64,000 bases of DNA from Rhodoplanes tepidamans (GTDB taxonomy: Bacteria; Pseudomonadota; Alphaproteobacteria; Rhizobiales; Xanthobacteraceae): contig NZ_JAUSUJ010000001.1 of the NCBI RefSeq assembly GCF_030813915.1, positions 552,661-616,660 of the forward strand, read 5' to 3'. The notes under the pieces were generated by a model, which searched no databases, was not told the origin of the DNA, and saw nothing but the letters and a program-made list of their open reading frames with translations. Each line of letters opens with the position of its first letter. The first letter of the stretch is position 1. The position numbers and the translations under genes are program-made. This document shows, one piece after another, positions 19,331 to 27,943 of this stretch.

Positions 19331-19359
19331 CGGGCCGCCGAGACTGCGCGCGCGGGAGG

Positions 19360-19731
19360 CCGGGCCGCCGCACGACCGGCTTGGCCACGTCGTCGTCCTC
19401 GATGTCGTCGATGGCGGCGAGCCGCCGCTCGGTGCCGAGCCCGGCGACCAGGCGGGCGATGCCGCGCCTCGGACCGCACGGCACGAGCTCGGCCACTGGT
19501 CAGGCTGCACCGCGATCCTGTCGCGCCGGCCGAGCAGTGCGCCCTCGGTCACGAGTTGATGCGGCACGCAGGCGCGCGACAGCACGGGCAGGGCGGCGAG
19601 CCATGCCTCGCCCGGCTTGGCGGCAATGCGGACGCGCGGAACTGCGAGCGCTGCACCGCGTGGGTCAGCAGGTTCCGTAGCTGCACCTTCTGCCAGTGCT
19701 CGCGGGCCCAGCGGTTGTCGGTCCCGGTCAT
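19360..19731 (-). pseudogene. Remnant of a CapK/phenylacetate-CoA-ligase-like protein
   Basis: Reading leftward from the ATG at 19731, a peptide WAREHWQKVQLRNLLTHAVQ is followed, after a +1 shift near 19640, by RIAAKPGEAWLAALPVLSRA and EGALLGR in a second frame. This is the N-terminal layout of CapK/PaaK-type AMP-forming ligases, normally about 450 residues. No ATP-binding motif remains and the sequence dissolves within 350 bp. It fills the gap between tonB and the type I secretion genes. Family recognition is by pattern only. Confidence 0.35.
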
Positions 19732-19750
19732 GACAGCCCTGCCGTCGGGC

Positions 19751-21103
19751 TCATCGTTCCCGGAACGTGGTCGCGAGCTGGTCCCGCAAGGGCTTCACCA
19801 GATAGGACAGGATGGTCCGGTCCCCGGTGCCGAGATGGACGTCGGCCGGCATTCCCGGCAGCAGGGCGACCCGGTGCGCTGGAGTCCGGATCTCGGCCGG
19901 CAGTAGGACGCGGACGATGTAGTGATCCTGGCCGGGCGCTGCGGCCGGCGCCGAGTTTCGCGCGCCGCCGCGATCGCGGACGACATCGGCCGAGACGCGC
20001 TGGACGACGCCCTCGATCTCCGGCGTGGTGTCCTGGCTGAAGGCGGGAAACCGCACCCAAGCGCGCTGACCGGGCCGCACCGAATCGATGTCGGCGGCGG
20101 CGAGCCGGGCCTCCACCACCAGGGCATCGTCCTGCGGCACGATCTCCATCAGGGTCTCGCCGGCCGCCACGACGCCGCCGACCGTGTGCGCCGCGAGCTG
20201 ATGCACGATGCCGGCCTGCGGCGCCCGCAGCTCGACGCGGCGAAGCTGGTCCTCGGCCGCGATGCGCTTCTCGGCGAGTTCGGCCAGCTTGGCCTGGAGC
20301 TCGCTCAGCTCGCGCATGGTCTCGGCCCGCAGGTCCTGATCGATCTGCTCGATCTGCAGCCGAATCTCGGCGATCCGGCCCCGGGCCTGCGCGGCCTGGG
20401 AGACGAGCAGGCCCGCCTCGCCGGAGAGGCGCGCCGCATCCCGCTGGATCGCTGTGAACTTGGTGACGGGAAGCAGGCTCTTCTCCCAGAGGACGCGGGC
20501 GCCCTCGAGCTCGCGGCCGACGAACTCGATCTCGCGGTCCTTGGCGTCCTTCTGCTGCATCAGCCCGGTGACCTCCTGCTCGAGCTGGGCGACGCGCTCG
20601 CCGAGCTGCGCCTTCTGACCGGCCCTCGCCTCGCGCCTCGATTCAAACAGCCGCCGCTCCGCCGCGAACTGGTCGTCGAGCTCGTTGTCGGCGGCGCGCG
20701 GAACGAGGGCCGGGGGCAGGTCGAAGGAGGCGTGCGCGTTGCGTTCGGCGGTCAGCCGCGCCTGGCGGATCTCCATCTGGTCGATCTGGCGCACCAGCAC
20801 CATCAGGTTGGCCCGCGTCATGGTGTCGTCGAGGGTGAGGACCACGTCGCCCTCGCGTACCGCCGCGCCCTCCGCGACGTGGATCCGCCCGACGACCCCG
20901 CCGGTCGGGTGCTGCACCTTCTTCGGAGAGCCCTCGACCACGACGGTGCCCCGGGCCAGCACGGCACCGGCGATCTCGACGACGGTCGCCGCGCCGCCGA
21001 GGCCGACCACGGCCACGGCACAGGTGAGCAGGCCGATCCGCAGCGGCCTGAAGACGCCGTCGACATCGTCGGCGGGACGAAGGGGGAGGCGCATGTCGGT
21101 CAT
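19751..21103 (-). CDS. HlyD/PrtE-type periplasmic adaptor of a type I secretion system
   Basis: A 450-residue membrane-fusion protein. One N-terminal membrane helix (residues about 22-45) is followed by a biotinyl-lipoyl half (VVVEGSPKKVQHPTGGVVGR), a long alpha-helical hairpin with coiled-coil (about 95-300, QKAQLGERVAQLEQEVTGLM), the second lipoyl half (RAPQAGIVHQLAAHTVGGVV, GETLMEIVPQDD) and a C-terminal beta-barrel (GDRTILSYLVKPLRDQL, the typical HlyD ending). The ATG overlaps the stop of the ABC gene by 4 bp. It should link that ABC pump to a TolC-type channel, which is not in the window. Confidence 0.9.
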   Translation of the reverse strand: MTDMRLPLRPADDVDGVFRPLRIGLLTCAVAVVGLGGAATVVEIAGAVLARGTVVVEGSPKKVQHPTGGVVGRIHVAEGAAVREGDVVLTLDDTMTRANLMVLVRQIDQMEIRQARLTAERNAHASFDLPPALVPRAADNELDDQFAAERRLFESRREARAGQKAQLGERVAQLEQEVTGLMQQKDAKDREIEFVGRELEGARVLWEKSLLPVTKFTAIQRDAARLSGEAGLLVSQAAQARGRIAEIRLQIEQIDQDLRAETMRELSELQAKLAELAEKRIAAEDQLRRVELRAPQAGIVHQLAAHTVGGVVAAGETLMEIVPQDDALVVEARLAAADIDSVRPGQRAWVRFPAFSQDTTPEIEGVVQRVSADVVRDRGGARNSAPAAAPGQDHYIVRVLLPAEIRTPAHRVALLPGMPADVHLGTGDRTILSYLVKPLRDQLATTFRER

Positions 21104-22830
21104 CCGTCGCGGCTGGAGCCGCCGACGACGGCGAGCGTCGGCGATGCGGAGTGGGTGGTCTGGGCCAGCACCTTGTCGCGCGGCCCGAAGGAGCGCAGGC
21201 GGCCCTCGTTCAGCACCAGGAGCTGATCCAGTTCGGCGATGGCGGCCGGCCGATGGGCGACGACGACGACGACGGCGCCGCGGCGGCGGCTGGCGGCGAT
21301 CGCCGCGCTCAGCGCCGCCTCGCCGGACGCGTCGAGATTGGCGTTCGGCTCGTCGAGCACGATCAGGAACGGGTCGCGATAGAGCGCGCGGGCGAGCGCC
21401 AGCCGCTGGCGCTGACCGGCCGACAGGACGGCACCGGCCGGGCCGACGGGTGTGTCGTAGCCGCGCGGCAGCGCCACGATCATGTCGTGACACCCCGCCG
21501 CGCGCGCCGCAGCGATCACGGCCGCCGAATCCGGCCGGTCGTCGAGCCGGGCGATGTTCTCGGCGACGGTGCCCTCGAAGATCTCGACGTCCTGCGGCAG
21601 GTAGCCGATGTGCGACCCGATGGTCTCCGGCCGCCACTGGTCGAGCGTGGCTCCGTCGAGGCGCACCGTTCCTTGGCGGGCCGCGAACACGCCGACCAGG
21701 GCGCGGGCGAGAGTCGACTTGCCCGACGCCGAAGGACCGATGATCCCGAGCCCGTCGCCGGCCTTCAGGCCGAACGTGATCCCGTGCAGGGTCGGCTTCT
21801 CGGCGCCCGGCGGCACGACGACGAGGGACTCGACCGTGAGCGTCGCGCGCGGCGCCGGCAGGTCGGTCCGCGGCGCCGCGGCGGTGGGCGCGATCGCGGC
21901 GCCGAGCCGCCGCCAGGCCTGGCGGGCGGCGACCAGGCTGCGCCACTGCGCCGTCACGGTCTCGATCGGCGCCAGGGCGCGGCCGGTCATGACCGAGGCG
22001 GCGATCATGATGCCGCCCGTGGCCTCACCGCGAAGCACCACCCAGGCGCCCAGACCCAGCATCAGCGACTGCAGCGCCATCCGGAACACCCGCGCGAAGG
22101 TGGCGAGCGAGCCCGGCGCCTCGACGGCCCGCACGGTGTCTGCCAGATGGTCCTCGCTGGCGGCCTCCCAGCGGCGTCGCAGGGCCGGGGCGAGCCCGAG
22201 GGCGCGCACCACCTCGGCATTGCGCCGCGCGAGGTCGAGCAGCGCCATGCGTCGGGTGGCGCTGGCCTCGAGCGCCTCGGCGGGTGCGGACGCCCGCCGC
22301 TCGGCGGTCACGGCGGTCGCCACCATCACGGCGGCGCCGGCGACGGCGAGCCATCCGAGCCACGGATGCAGGACAAAAAGCATCGCCAGGAACACCGGCA
22401 GCCACGGCGCGTCGAAAACGGCGACCAGTCCCGGCCCGGTGGCGGCGGCGCGAACCTGGTCGAGGTCGCGCACCGCCTGCAGGCCGAGCATCGGCCGGCC
22501 CTGCAGCGGCGAGGCCAGGACGATGTCGAAGACGCCTTTGCGCAGCCCGCGGTCGGCGCGCCCGCCGAGCCGCACCAGCACGCGACTGCGCATCACGTCG
22601 AGAACGCCGTACAAGCCGTACAGTCCCGCCATCAGCAGGGTGAGCGCCAGCAAAGTCGCGGTGGAGTGCGAGCCCAGCACCCGGTCGTAGACCTGAAGCA
22701 TGTAGAGCGAGCCGGTCAGCGCGAGCAGGTTGACGACGGCGGTGATGATTCCCAGGCCGACCAGGGTGCCGCGACACCAGCCGATCATGGCGGCCGGGAG
22801 GGACGTGGTCTCGGGCGAGCAGCTGGACAT
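21100..22830 (-). CDS. Type I secretion ABC exporter (PrtD family)
   Basis: A 576-residue fused membrane/ATPase protein without the N-terminal C39 peptidase-like domain, as in PrtD/AprD exporters. Membrane segments fill residues about 15-300 (LLALTGSLYMLQVYDRVLGS is the family hallmark). The ATPase has Walker A GPSASGKST, the slightly altered signature LSAGQRQRL, Walker B LIVLDEPNANLD and the switch His in VVAHRP. It should export the RTX protein encoded 139 bp upstream on the same strand. A GC-rich hairpin lies between the two genes. Confidence 0.92.
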   Translation of the reverse strand: MSSCSPETTSLPAAMIGWCRGTLVGLGIITAVVNLLALTGSLYMLQVYDRVLGSHSTATLLALTLLMAGLYGLYGVLDVMRSRVLVRLGGRADRGLRKGVFDIVLASPLQGRPMLGLQAVRDLDQVRAAATGPGLVAVFDAPWLPVFLAMLFVLHPWLGWLAVAGAAVMVATAVTAERRASAPAEALEASATRRMALLDLARRNAEVVRALGLAPALRRRWEAASEDHLADTVRAVEAPGSLATFARVFRMALQSLMLGLGAWVVLRGEATGGIMIAASVMTGRALAPIETVTAQWRSLVAARQAWRRLGAAIAPTAAAPRTDLPAPRATLTVESLVVVPPGAEKPTLHGITFGLKAGDGLGIIGPSASGKSTLARALVGVFAARQGTVRLDGATLDQWRPETIGSHIGYLPQDVEIFEGTVAENIARLDDRPDSAAVIAAARAAGCHDMIVALPRGYDTPVGPAGAVLSAGQRQRLALARALYRDPFLIVLDEPNANLDASGEAALSAAIAASRRRGAVVVVVAHRPAAIAELDQLLVLNEGRLRSFGPRDKVLAQTTHSASPTLAVVGGSSRDG

Positions 22831-22926
22831 GGTCGTTCACCGGTCGTCGAGGGCCGGCTCCCGGCCGGCGGCGGGGACACGCCGTCCGCCAGCCGGACGT
22901 GCCCATCGCGGGTGGTGGAGAAGGCG

Positions 22927-22960
22927 CCCGGCGGCGGCGGCAGCCGCCGCCGGCGCCGGG
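22927..22960 (-). terminator. GC-rich hairpin between the RTX gene and its exporter
   Basis: Directly after the RTX stop codon, two arms of CGGC/GCCG repeats face each other around a CA dinucleotide (CCCGGCGGCGGCGGC against GCCGCCGCCGGCGCCGGG). On the transcribed strand it is followed by a short TTCTCC rather than a T-run. It may protect the abundant RTX mRNA or attenuate read-through into the exporter genes, a common device in substrate-first type I operons. Confidence 0.45.
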
Positions 22961-22969
22961 CCTGCCGCA

Positions 22970-24760
22970 TCAGACGATGAAGCTGTCGTGCCCCATTCGC
23001 GCGAGCATCTCCTGCGGGCCCTTCACGGTCGCCACGCAGAGCGGCGCGCCGGCGTGGGTGTCGAGCAGGATGTCCAGCCCGCCGGCGGTCATCGCGAACG
23101 AGACGTCCTCGACGCCGTTCACGAGACCGAAGGCCGAGACGTCGATGTGATCGGCGCCGATCTCGAAATCGGTGATCACGTCGACGCCGGAACCGCCGTC
23201 GGCGGGGCGGAAGACGAACGTGTCGCTGCCCTCGCCGCCGCTCAGCGTGTCCTTGCCCTGGCCGCCGATCAGGACGTCGTCGCCTCTGCCGCCCATGAGA
23301 CGGTCGGTGCCGCTTCCGCCGATGAGGACGTCGCCGCCGGCCCCGCCGGCCAGCGTGTCGTTGCCGTCACCGCCGTCGAGATGGTCGTCACCGGCGCCGC
23401 CGTCGAGCGAGTCGCGACCCGACCCACCCGCCAGCTTGTCGTTGCCGGAGCCGCCCATCAGGACGTCGTCGCCGGTGCCGCCGTCGAGCGAATCGTCGTC
23501 CGCTCCGCCGTCGAGACGATCGTCGCCGGTGCCGCCCAGCAGGGTGTCCCTGCCGGCCCCGCCTGCCAGCTTGTCGGCACCGGTGCCGCCCTGCAGGTGG
23601 TCGTCGCCGGAGCCGCCGTCGAGCGTGTCGTCGCCGTCGCCGCCGTCGAGCCGGTCCTCGCCGGAGCCGCCGGACAGCGTGTCCTTGCCGGCGCCGCCGG
23701 CCAGCGTGTCGTTGCCGGCGCCGCCTCGCAGGACGTCGTCGCCGGAGCCACCGTCGAGCACATCGTCGCCCGATCCGCCGTCGAGCTCGTCGCTGCCGGA
23801 TTCGCCGAAGAGCTTGTCGTGGCCGGCACGGCCGTACAGCTTGTCGCTGCCTTCGCCGCCGTACAGCGTGTCGTTCTCGGTGCCCTCGACATAGGGCTTC
23901 GCCGGGCCGGAGCCCGCCGGCCTGCCGTCGCCGGCGTCCGCCCCGGTGGTGCCGTGCGCACTCAGCACCTTCACGTTCGCCGTGCCGATGTCGACCGAGA
24001 ACACCGCGTCGTCGAAATCGCGGTCGCCGCCGCCCTTCAGGTCCTCGAAGCCGATGCGCACGATGCCCTTGCTGGCGTCGACCAGGCCGACGGTGTGCAG
24101 GATGCCGTCGTTGTTGAGCGGCAGGGTCTCGCCGTAGGCGGCGGTGTGGTAACCGTCGCCCTTGACCTGGACGGCCTTGCCGTCGCCGCCGACGAACCAC
24201 AGCTTCGGGTTCGCCGTGTCCAGCGTGGCCGGCTTCCCGTCGGCGTCGCGGAACTCGTAGCGGCCGTCGGTGAACTTCGAGAAGTCGTTCAGCGCCGCAC
24301 CGTTGGACACGATGAAGAAGCCGATCTGGTCGCCCGCCCGCAGGTCGAGCGTCTTGCTGTCGCCGGCCGAGAGGCTGCCGCCGCTGCCCTTCAGGCTGGC
24401 GTTGCTCCACAGCACCTGAACGTCGACGATCTCGCCGTCGACCACCTTGTACCAGCCGAGCGAGTTGGCGTAGCCGGCGGTCTCGCCGAGGAAGGCGACC
24501 GAGCCCTGGTGGTCCTGATCGATGACCAGCCGATCGAGCTCGGCGAGCGACGGCCCGGAGCCGCCGCCGTACATCACGTCGTTACCGGCCTGGCCGAACA
24601 GGGTGTCGTTGCCGCGGCCCCCGAAGGCGCGGTCGTTGCCGGCGGCGGCCTGGACGACGTCGGCGCCTTGCCGGGCGAGGAAGAGCTCGTCGATCGCCCC
24701 TCCCTTCAGCGTGTCGTCCTTGCTCGTCCCGACGACCGGGCTCTGCATCACCTCAGACAT
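22970..24760 (-). CDS. Secreted RTX calcium-binding protein with a DUF4114 domain
   Basis: A 596-residue acidic protein without Sec signal peptide. Parts: a short RTX block (residues about 50-70), a DUF4114 domain (about 87-255, with the calcium-type loop FEDLKGGGDRDFDDAVF), about 25 nonapeptide repeats of the GGxGxDxLx type (about 290-510), and a C-terminal secretion region ending in hydrophobic residues (HDSFIV). Of three consecutive ATGs, the third (24760) is best spaced from a GAGG. It is followed by the type I exporter genes that should secrete it. No protease, lipase or epimerase catalytic module is visible, so a structural, matrix or adhesive role is likely. A sigma54-type promoter lies upstream. 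Confidence 0.9.
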   Translation of the reverse strand: MSEVMQSPVVGTSKDDTLKGGAIDELFLARQGADVVQAAAGNDRAFGGRGNDTLFGQAGNDVMYGGGSGPSLAELDRLVIDQDHQGSVAFLGETAGYANSLGWYKVVDGEIVDVQVLWSNASLKGSGGSLSAGDSKTLDLRAGDQIGFFIVSNGAALNDFSKFTDGRYEFRDADGKPATLDTANPKLWFVGGDGKAVQVKGDGYHTAAYGETLPLNNDGILHTVGLVDASKGIVRIGFEDLKGGGDRDFDDAVFSVDIGTANVKVLSAHGTTGADAGDGRPAGSGPAKPYVEGTENDTLYGGEGSDKLYGRAGHDKLFGESGSDELDGGSGDDVLDGGSGDDVLRGGAGNDTLAGGAGKDTLSGGSGEDRLDGGDGDDTLDGGSGDDHLQGGTGADKLAGGAGRDTLLGGTGDDRLDGGADDDSLDGGTGDDVLMGGSGNDKLAGGSGRDSLDGGAGDDHLDGGDGNDTLAGGAGGDVLIGGSGTDRLMGGRGDDVLIGGQGKDTLSGGEGSDTFVFRPADGGSGVDVITDFEIGADHIDVSAFGLVNGVEDVSFAMTAGGLDILLDTHAGAPLCVATVKGPQEMLARMGHDSFIV

Positions 24761-24988
24761 CATCATCCTCGTTGCGCTGGTTGCCGCAGTTCGTCGGTCC
24801 GTCGGACCGCGTCGCGGCGAGACGGTGGAGCGAGAGTCCACGGCGGGATCGGGCCCATCCGGACAGGGGTGCCGAGCCGCGCGACGTCCGGTCGCCGACA
24901 CGCCGCCGGCCCGATCGGGGCCGCAGCCGGCGTGTCGGTCGGTCGTCGCGCGGCGTCTCGCCTTCGGCCGGTTGCCCGGAGCAGTGAC

Positions 24989-25004
24989 AGCAACCGACAT
25001 GCCA
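24989..25004 (-). promoter_or_regulatory. Sigma54 (RpoN) -24/-12 promoter for the RTX gene
   Basis: On the minus strand the sequence TGGCATGTCGGTTGCT matches the RpoN consensus TGGCACGNNNNTTGCW at all but one position, with the invariant GG and GC ten bases apart. It points at the RTX gene, predicting a leader of about 215 nt. Two imperfect LuxO-like words, TTGCGTTTTGCGA (25069-25081, plus strand) and TTGCATTCCGCCA (25113-25101, minus strand), lie upstream. Sequence match only; not proven. Confidence 0.6.
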
Positions 25005-25189
25005 GCGACCGGACGCCGACTGGCCGCTGAAAACACAGGAGATCAGGCGGGAGACCGATCGCACCGCATTGCGTTTTGCGAAACCGGCGCGCGCTTGGCG
25101 TGGCGGAATGCAATGCCCGCCGCCGACCATGGCCGAGAGGGCGGAACCGCGGCGGGGCCGCCGGTCGGCGCCGGCCGCGCACGCGCGAC

Positions 25190-25815
25190 GCTGCACCCGG
25201 GCGAGGCGAGCAGGGCGATCGAAGCGGCTGCGGTCCGGGCGGCGCCGCTCTCCGCCCATGTCGCGGACCTCCGGCGCGAGGGTGTCGGCCGGGACGGCGA
25301 AAGCGCGGATGTTCGACGCCGGCGGCGAGGCGGACGAGAAGAGCTTCGTCGAGCGGTGCGCCGGCGACCGCCACCACTTCCGCTTCGTCGTCAGTCCGGA
25401 AGAGGCCTCCGACCTGACCGACCTGAAGGCGTTCACGCGCGATCTCCTCACCGACATGGAGCGCGATCTCGGCACGAGGCTCGACCGGGTCGCGGTCGAG
25501 CACTGGAACACCGACAACCCCCACGTCCATCTGCTGGTGCGAGGTCGGGCCGAGGACGGCCGCGACGTCGTCGTCAGCCGGGACTACATCACCCGCGGCA
25601 TGCGGGAGCGCGCCGAGCGCCTCGTCACGATCGAGCTCGGCCCCAAGACCGTGCGGGACCTGTGCGCATCGCTCGACCGCGACGTCGGCGCGGACCGCTG
25701 GACTCGCCGCGACACCGCAATCCGGCGGCACGCCGACGACGCCGGGCTGATCGACCTGCGGATGTCGGTCGGGAGCGGGACCGCGAGCGGCTCGACCTGG
25801 CCGAGTGGGTCAGTC
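25190..25815 (+). pseudogene. Frameshifted fragment of a VirD2-like relaxase (DUF3363 type)
   Basis: The order of a Rhizobiales relaxase is readable only by changing frame. One frame gives APLSAHVADLRREGVGRDGE. After about 25300 another frame gives KARMFDAGGEADEKSFVERC, HHFRFVVSPEEASDLTDLKAF, the HUH-type histidine strand VEHWNTDNPHVHLLVRGRAE, SRDYITRGMRERAE and LVTIELGPKT. Near 25760 the frame is lost again. The relaxase N-terminus and the large C-terminal half are missing. No nic/oriT or type IV secretion genes are nearby, so this is debris of an integrative or conjugative element. Confidence 0.7.
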
Positions 25816-25819
25816 CGAG

Positions 25820-25856
25820 GACATGGCTGACGGCTGTTCGGAGACATGGCTGACGG
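25820..25856. repeat. Tandem 14-bp repeat at the end of the relaxase remnant, possible IS end
   Basis: GACATGGCTGACGG occurs at 25820-25833 and again at 25843-25856, with a 23-bp period. The relaxase reading ends exactly here. Paired copies of this word are, as far as I recall, found at the ends of an IS family in alphaproteobacteria, but no transposase is present. The following 200 bp up to the end of the mannose gene hold nothing I recognise. Confidence 0.45.
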
Positions 25857-26060
25857 GTTCAGGCGTCGTCAGTTCGATTTCCGCGATCTGCTCGCCACCT
25901 CGCGGCGGCCTGACCTCGATGCCGCAACGGCCCGGATCACGGCCGAAACCTCGAACCGATCACCGAGCCGCCGATCCATGCTCGTGCCGATCCGACGATG
26001 CGAGAATCGTCGGAATCAGTTGCGGAGCGGCCCGGACCGCGGTCTGTCCAATCGCGACCG

Positions 26061-27548
26061 TCAGGCCGCCGCGGGTGCGGACTCCGTCACCTGGCGGAAT
26101 ACGCCGGCGGGCGATTCGGCCCGGCCGTAGACGTCCTCCAGCCGCACGATGTCGTCCTCGCCGCAGTAGCTGCCGTACTGGACTTCGATCAGGTGCAGCG
26201 GCGCGTCGGTGGAATTGGTGAGCCGGTGCGTGGCGCCCTGCGGAATATAGATCGATTCGTTCGCCGCGAGGATCCGCTCGACGCCGTCGATCTCCACCAG
26301 CGCCGTGCCTGCGACCACGACCCAGTGCTCGGCCCGATGATGATGATACTGGAGCGACAGCCGGCCGCCGGGCACGACCGTGATGTGCTTGACCTGGAAG
26401 GTCCGGCCGCGGTCCAGCGCCCGGTAGGCGCCCCACGGGCGGAGAGCCTCCGGGTCGCGGACCGCCGCTCCGGTCACCGGCTCCGCCTGCGGCGACGCGC
26501 CGACCAGGTCCGGGATCCTCTTCACGGTCTGGGCCGCGTCGCGAGCGCCGACCAGGATGCCGTCCTCGCTCTCGACCACCACGACGTCCTCCAGGCCGAT
26601 CACCGCGATCGGCTTGGACTGCGACCGCACGAGCGCGCCCCGCGTGTCGACCAGGACGACGTCGCCGGCGGTGGCATTGCCGCCGTCGTCCTTGCCGAGG
26701 CACGCCCACACCGCGTCCCAGGAGCCGATGTCCGACCAGCCGATCGGCGCGGGCACGACCGCGCCGCGCCGCGACCGCTCCATGATCGCCACGTCGAAGG
26801 GAACAGAGTGGAAGCGCGAGCACAATCGGGTGGAAAGACGCACGCTCGCGCCGCGCCGGCGTGCGGTACGCACGGCGTCGCCGGCGAGATTGAACATCGC
26901 GAGCTCGTGACGAAGGAACTCCGCCGCGAGGGTGTCGACCTTGGCCACGAACATGCCGGCGTTCCAGAAGTGCCGCCCGTCGCTCAGCAGCCGGCGGGCC
27001 GTCTCCGCGTCGGGCTTCTCGACGAAGGCGGCGATCTGGGCCGCACCGTCGCCGAGCGGACCAGCCGGCGTGATCCAGCCGTATTCGGTGGCCGCGCGGT
27101 CCGGCACGATGCCGAGGGTGACGATCCGCCCGCCCGCCGCGGCTCCGACCGCCCTGCGCAGCGCCTCGGCGAAGGCGACCTCGTCCTTCACGAAGTGATC
27201 GGCCGGCAGGATCAGGACGACCTCGCTGCCGCCCTCGCGCAGGGCGAGATGGGTCGCAAGCGCCACGGCCGGTCCGGTGTTGCGGGCGACCGGCTCCAAC
27301 AGCGCCGTGCCGCCGTAGCGCCGGGCGACCGCGTCGAGCTCGGCGGCGTGCCGCTCGCTTCCTATCAGCACCGGTGCGCGACCGATTCCGATGCGCCGAA
27401 TGCGCTCGACGGTCTCCTCGAGCAGGCTGCGCTCCCCGACCATCGTCTGGAACTGCTTGGGGCGCGCGGCGGTCGAGACCGGCCACAGGCGGGACCCGTT
27501 GCCGCCGCACAGGATCACGGGAATCACGTGGGTGAGATCGTCGGACAT
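26061..27548 (-). CDS. Bifunctional mannose-1-phosphate guanylyltransferase / mannose-6-phosphate isomerase (AlgA/ManC/CpsB type)
   Basis: A 495-residue cytosolic enzyme making GDP-mannose. The N-terminal guanylyltransferase has LCGGNGSRLWPVS and RPKQF (residues about 13-32), LPADHFVKDE, VEKPDAETARRLL and the NAGMFV strand. The C-terminal type II isomerase cupin has RPWGAYRALDRG, QVKHITVVPGGRLSLQYHHH and AEHWVVVAGTALVEIDG, with metal-binding His residues. It is divergent from a GDP-mannose dehydrogenase across a 457-bp promoter region, so it supplies precursor to an alginate-type polymer. A good AGGAG precedes the ATG. A sigma54-type promoter lies about 50 bp upstream. Confidence 0.92.
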   Translation of the reverse strand: MSDDLTHVIPVILCGGNGSRLWPVSTAARPKQFQTMVGERSLLEETVERIRRIGIGRAPVLIGSERHAAELDAVARRYGGTALLEPVARNTGPAVALATHLALREGGSEVVLILPADHFVKDEVAFAEALRRAVGAAAGGRIVTLGIVPDRAATEYGWITPAGPLGDGAAQIAAFVEKPDAETARRLLSDGRHFWNAGMFVAKVDTLAAEFLRHELAMFNLAGDAVRTARRRGASVRLSTRLCSRFHSVPFDVAIMERSRRGAVVPAPIGWSDIGSWDAVWACLGKDDGGNATAGDVVLVDTRGALVRSQSKPIAVIGLEDVVVVESEDGILVGARDAAQTVKRIPDLVGASPQAEPVTGAAVRDPEALRPWGAYRALDRGRTFQVKHITVVPGGRLSLQYHHHRAEHWVVVAGTALVEIDGVERILAANESIYIPQGATHRLTNSTDAPLHLIEVQYGSYCGEDDIVRLEDVYGRAESPAGVFRQVTESAPAAA

Positions 27549-27594
27549 CGAATCGGCTCCTGATCGTCGAGGGGTTCACCTGATCAGGTCGAGC

Positions 27595-27609
27595 GCAAGG
27601 AGCATGCCA
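27595..27609 (-). promoter_or_regulatory. Sigma54 (RpoN) -24/-12 promoter for manC/algA
   Basis: The minus strand reads TGGCATGCTCCTTGC, matching the RpoN consensus TGGCACGNNNNTTGC at all but one position with exact GG-N10-GC spacing. It points at the mannose enzyme gene, predicting a leader of about 35 nt. It is one of two opposed candidates in the same intergenic region. Confidence 0.6.
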
Positions 27610-27853
27610 GCGGCCGGACGCGCGCGTCGTCCCGGCCGCCGACCGGCCGCGCCATGCGGATCCGACCGCGCACGGCGGCCTCCGGCGCGCCGTCTCACGA
27701 ACTGTCACGGCGCACGTCTCTTGTCGTTGCTGCGCAGGCGCGCGGGCGGACGAGACGATCACGGCCGGTGCCGAGACAGGCGACCCCTGTGCAGCCCGCG
27801 CTCCTGAGTCTCGTCGCATTCGGCGAGACGGAATTCGCAGAACGCGAAGCTTT

Positions 27854-27872
27854 CCGTTGCAGGATGCAACGG
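27854..27872. promoter_or_regulatory. LuxO/NtrC-type enhancer palindrome between manC and algD
   Basis: CCGTTGCA-GGA-TGCAACGG is a perfect palindrome with 8-bp arms. Its core TTGCA-N3-TGCAA has the same form as the published LuxO binding consensus. It lies about 75-90 bp upstream of the algD -24 element and about 250 bp from the manC element, normal distances for a sigma54 enhancer. The likely binder is the LuxO/NtrC-like activator encoded at 33406-34836. Confidence 0.6.
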
Positions 27873-27943
27873 CGCCGCTCCGACGCGCCGGGCCGGCGGC
27901 CGGCGCCGCCCCCAAGCCATTGAGATTCCGAGTCCGGGCATGC

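Noticed and set aside
23200..23900. Tandem repeats that might suggest a CRISPR or satellite array
   Set aside because: The period is 27 bp in frame and encodes RTX nonapeptides; there are no conserved repeats with unique spacers.
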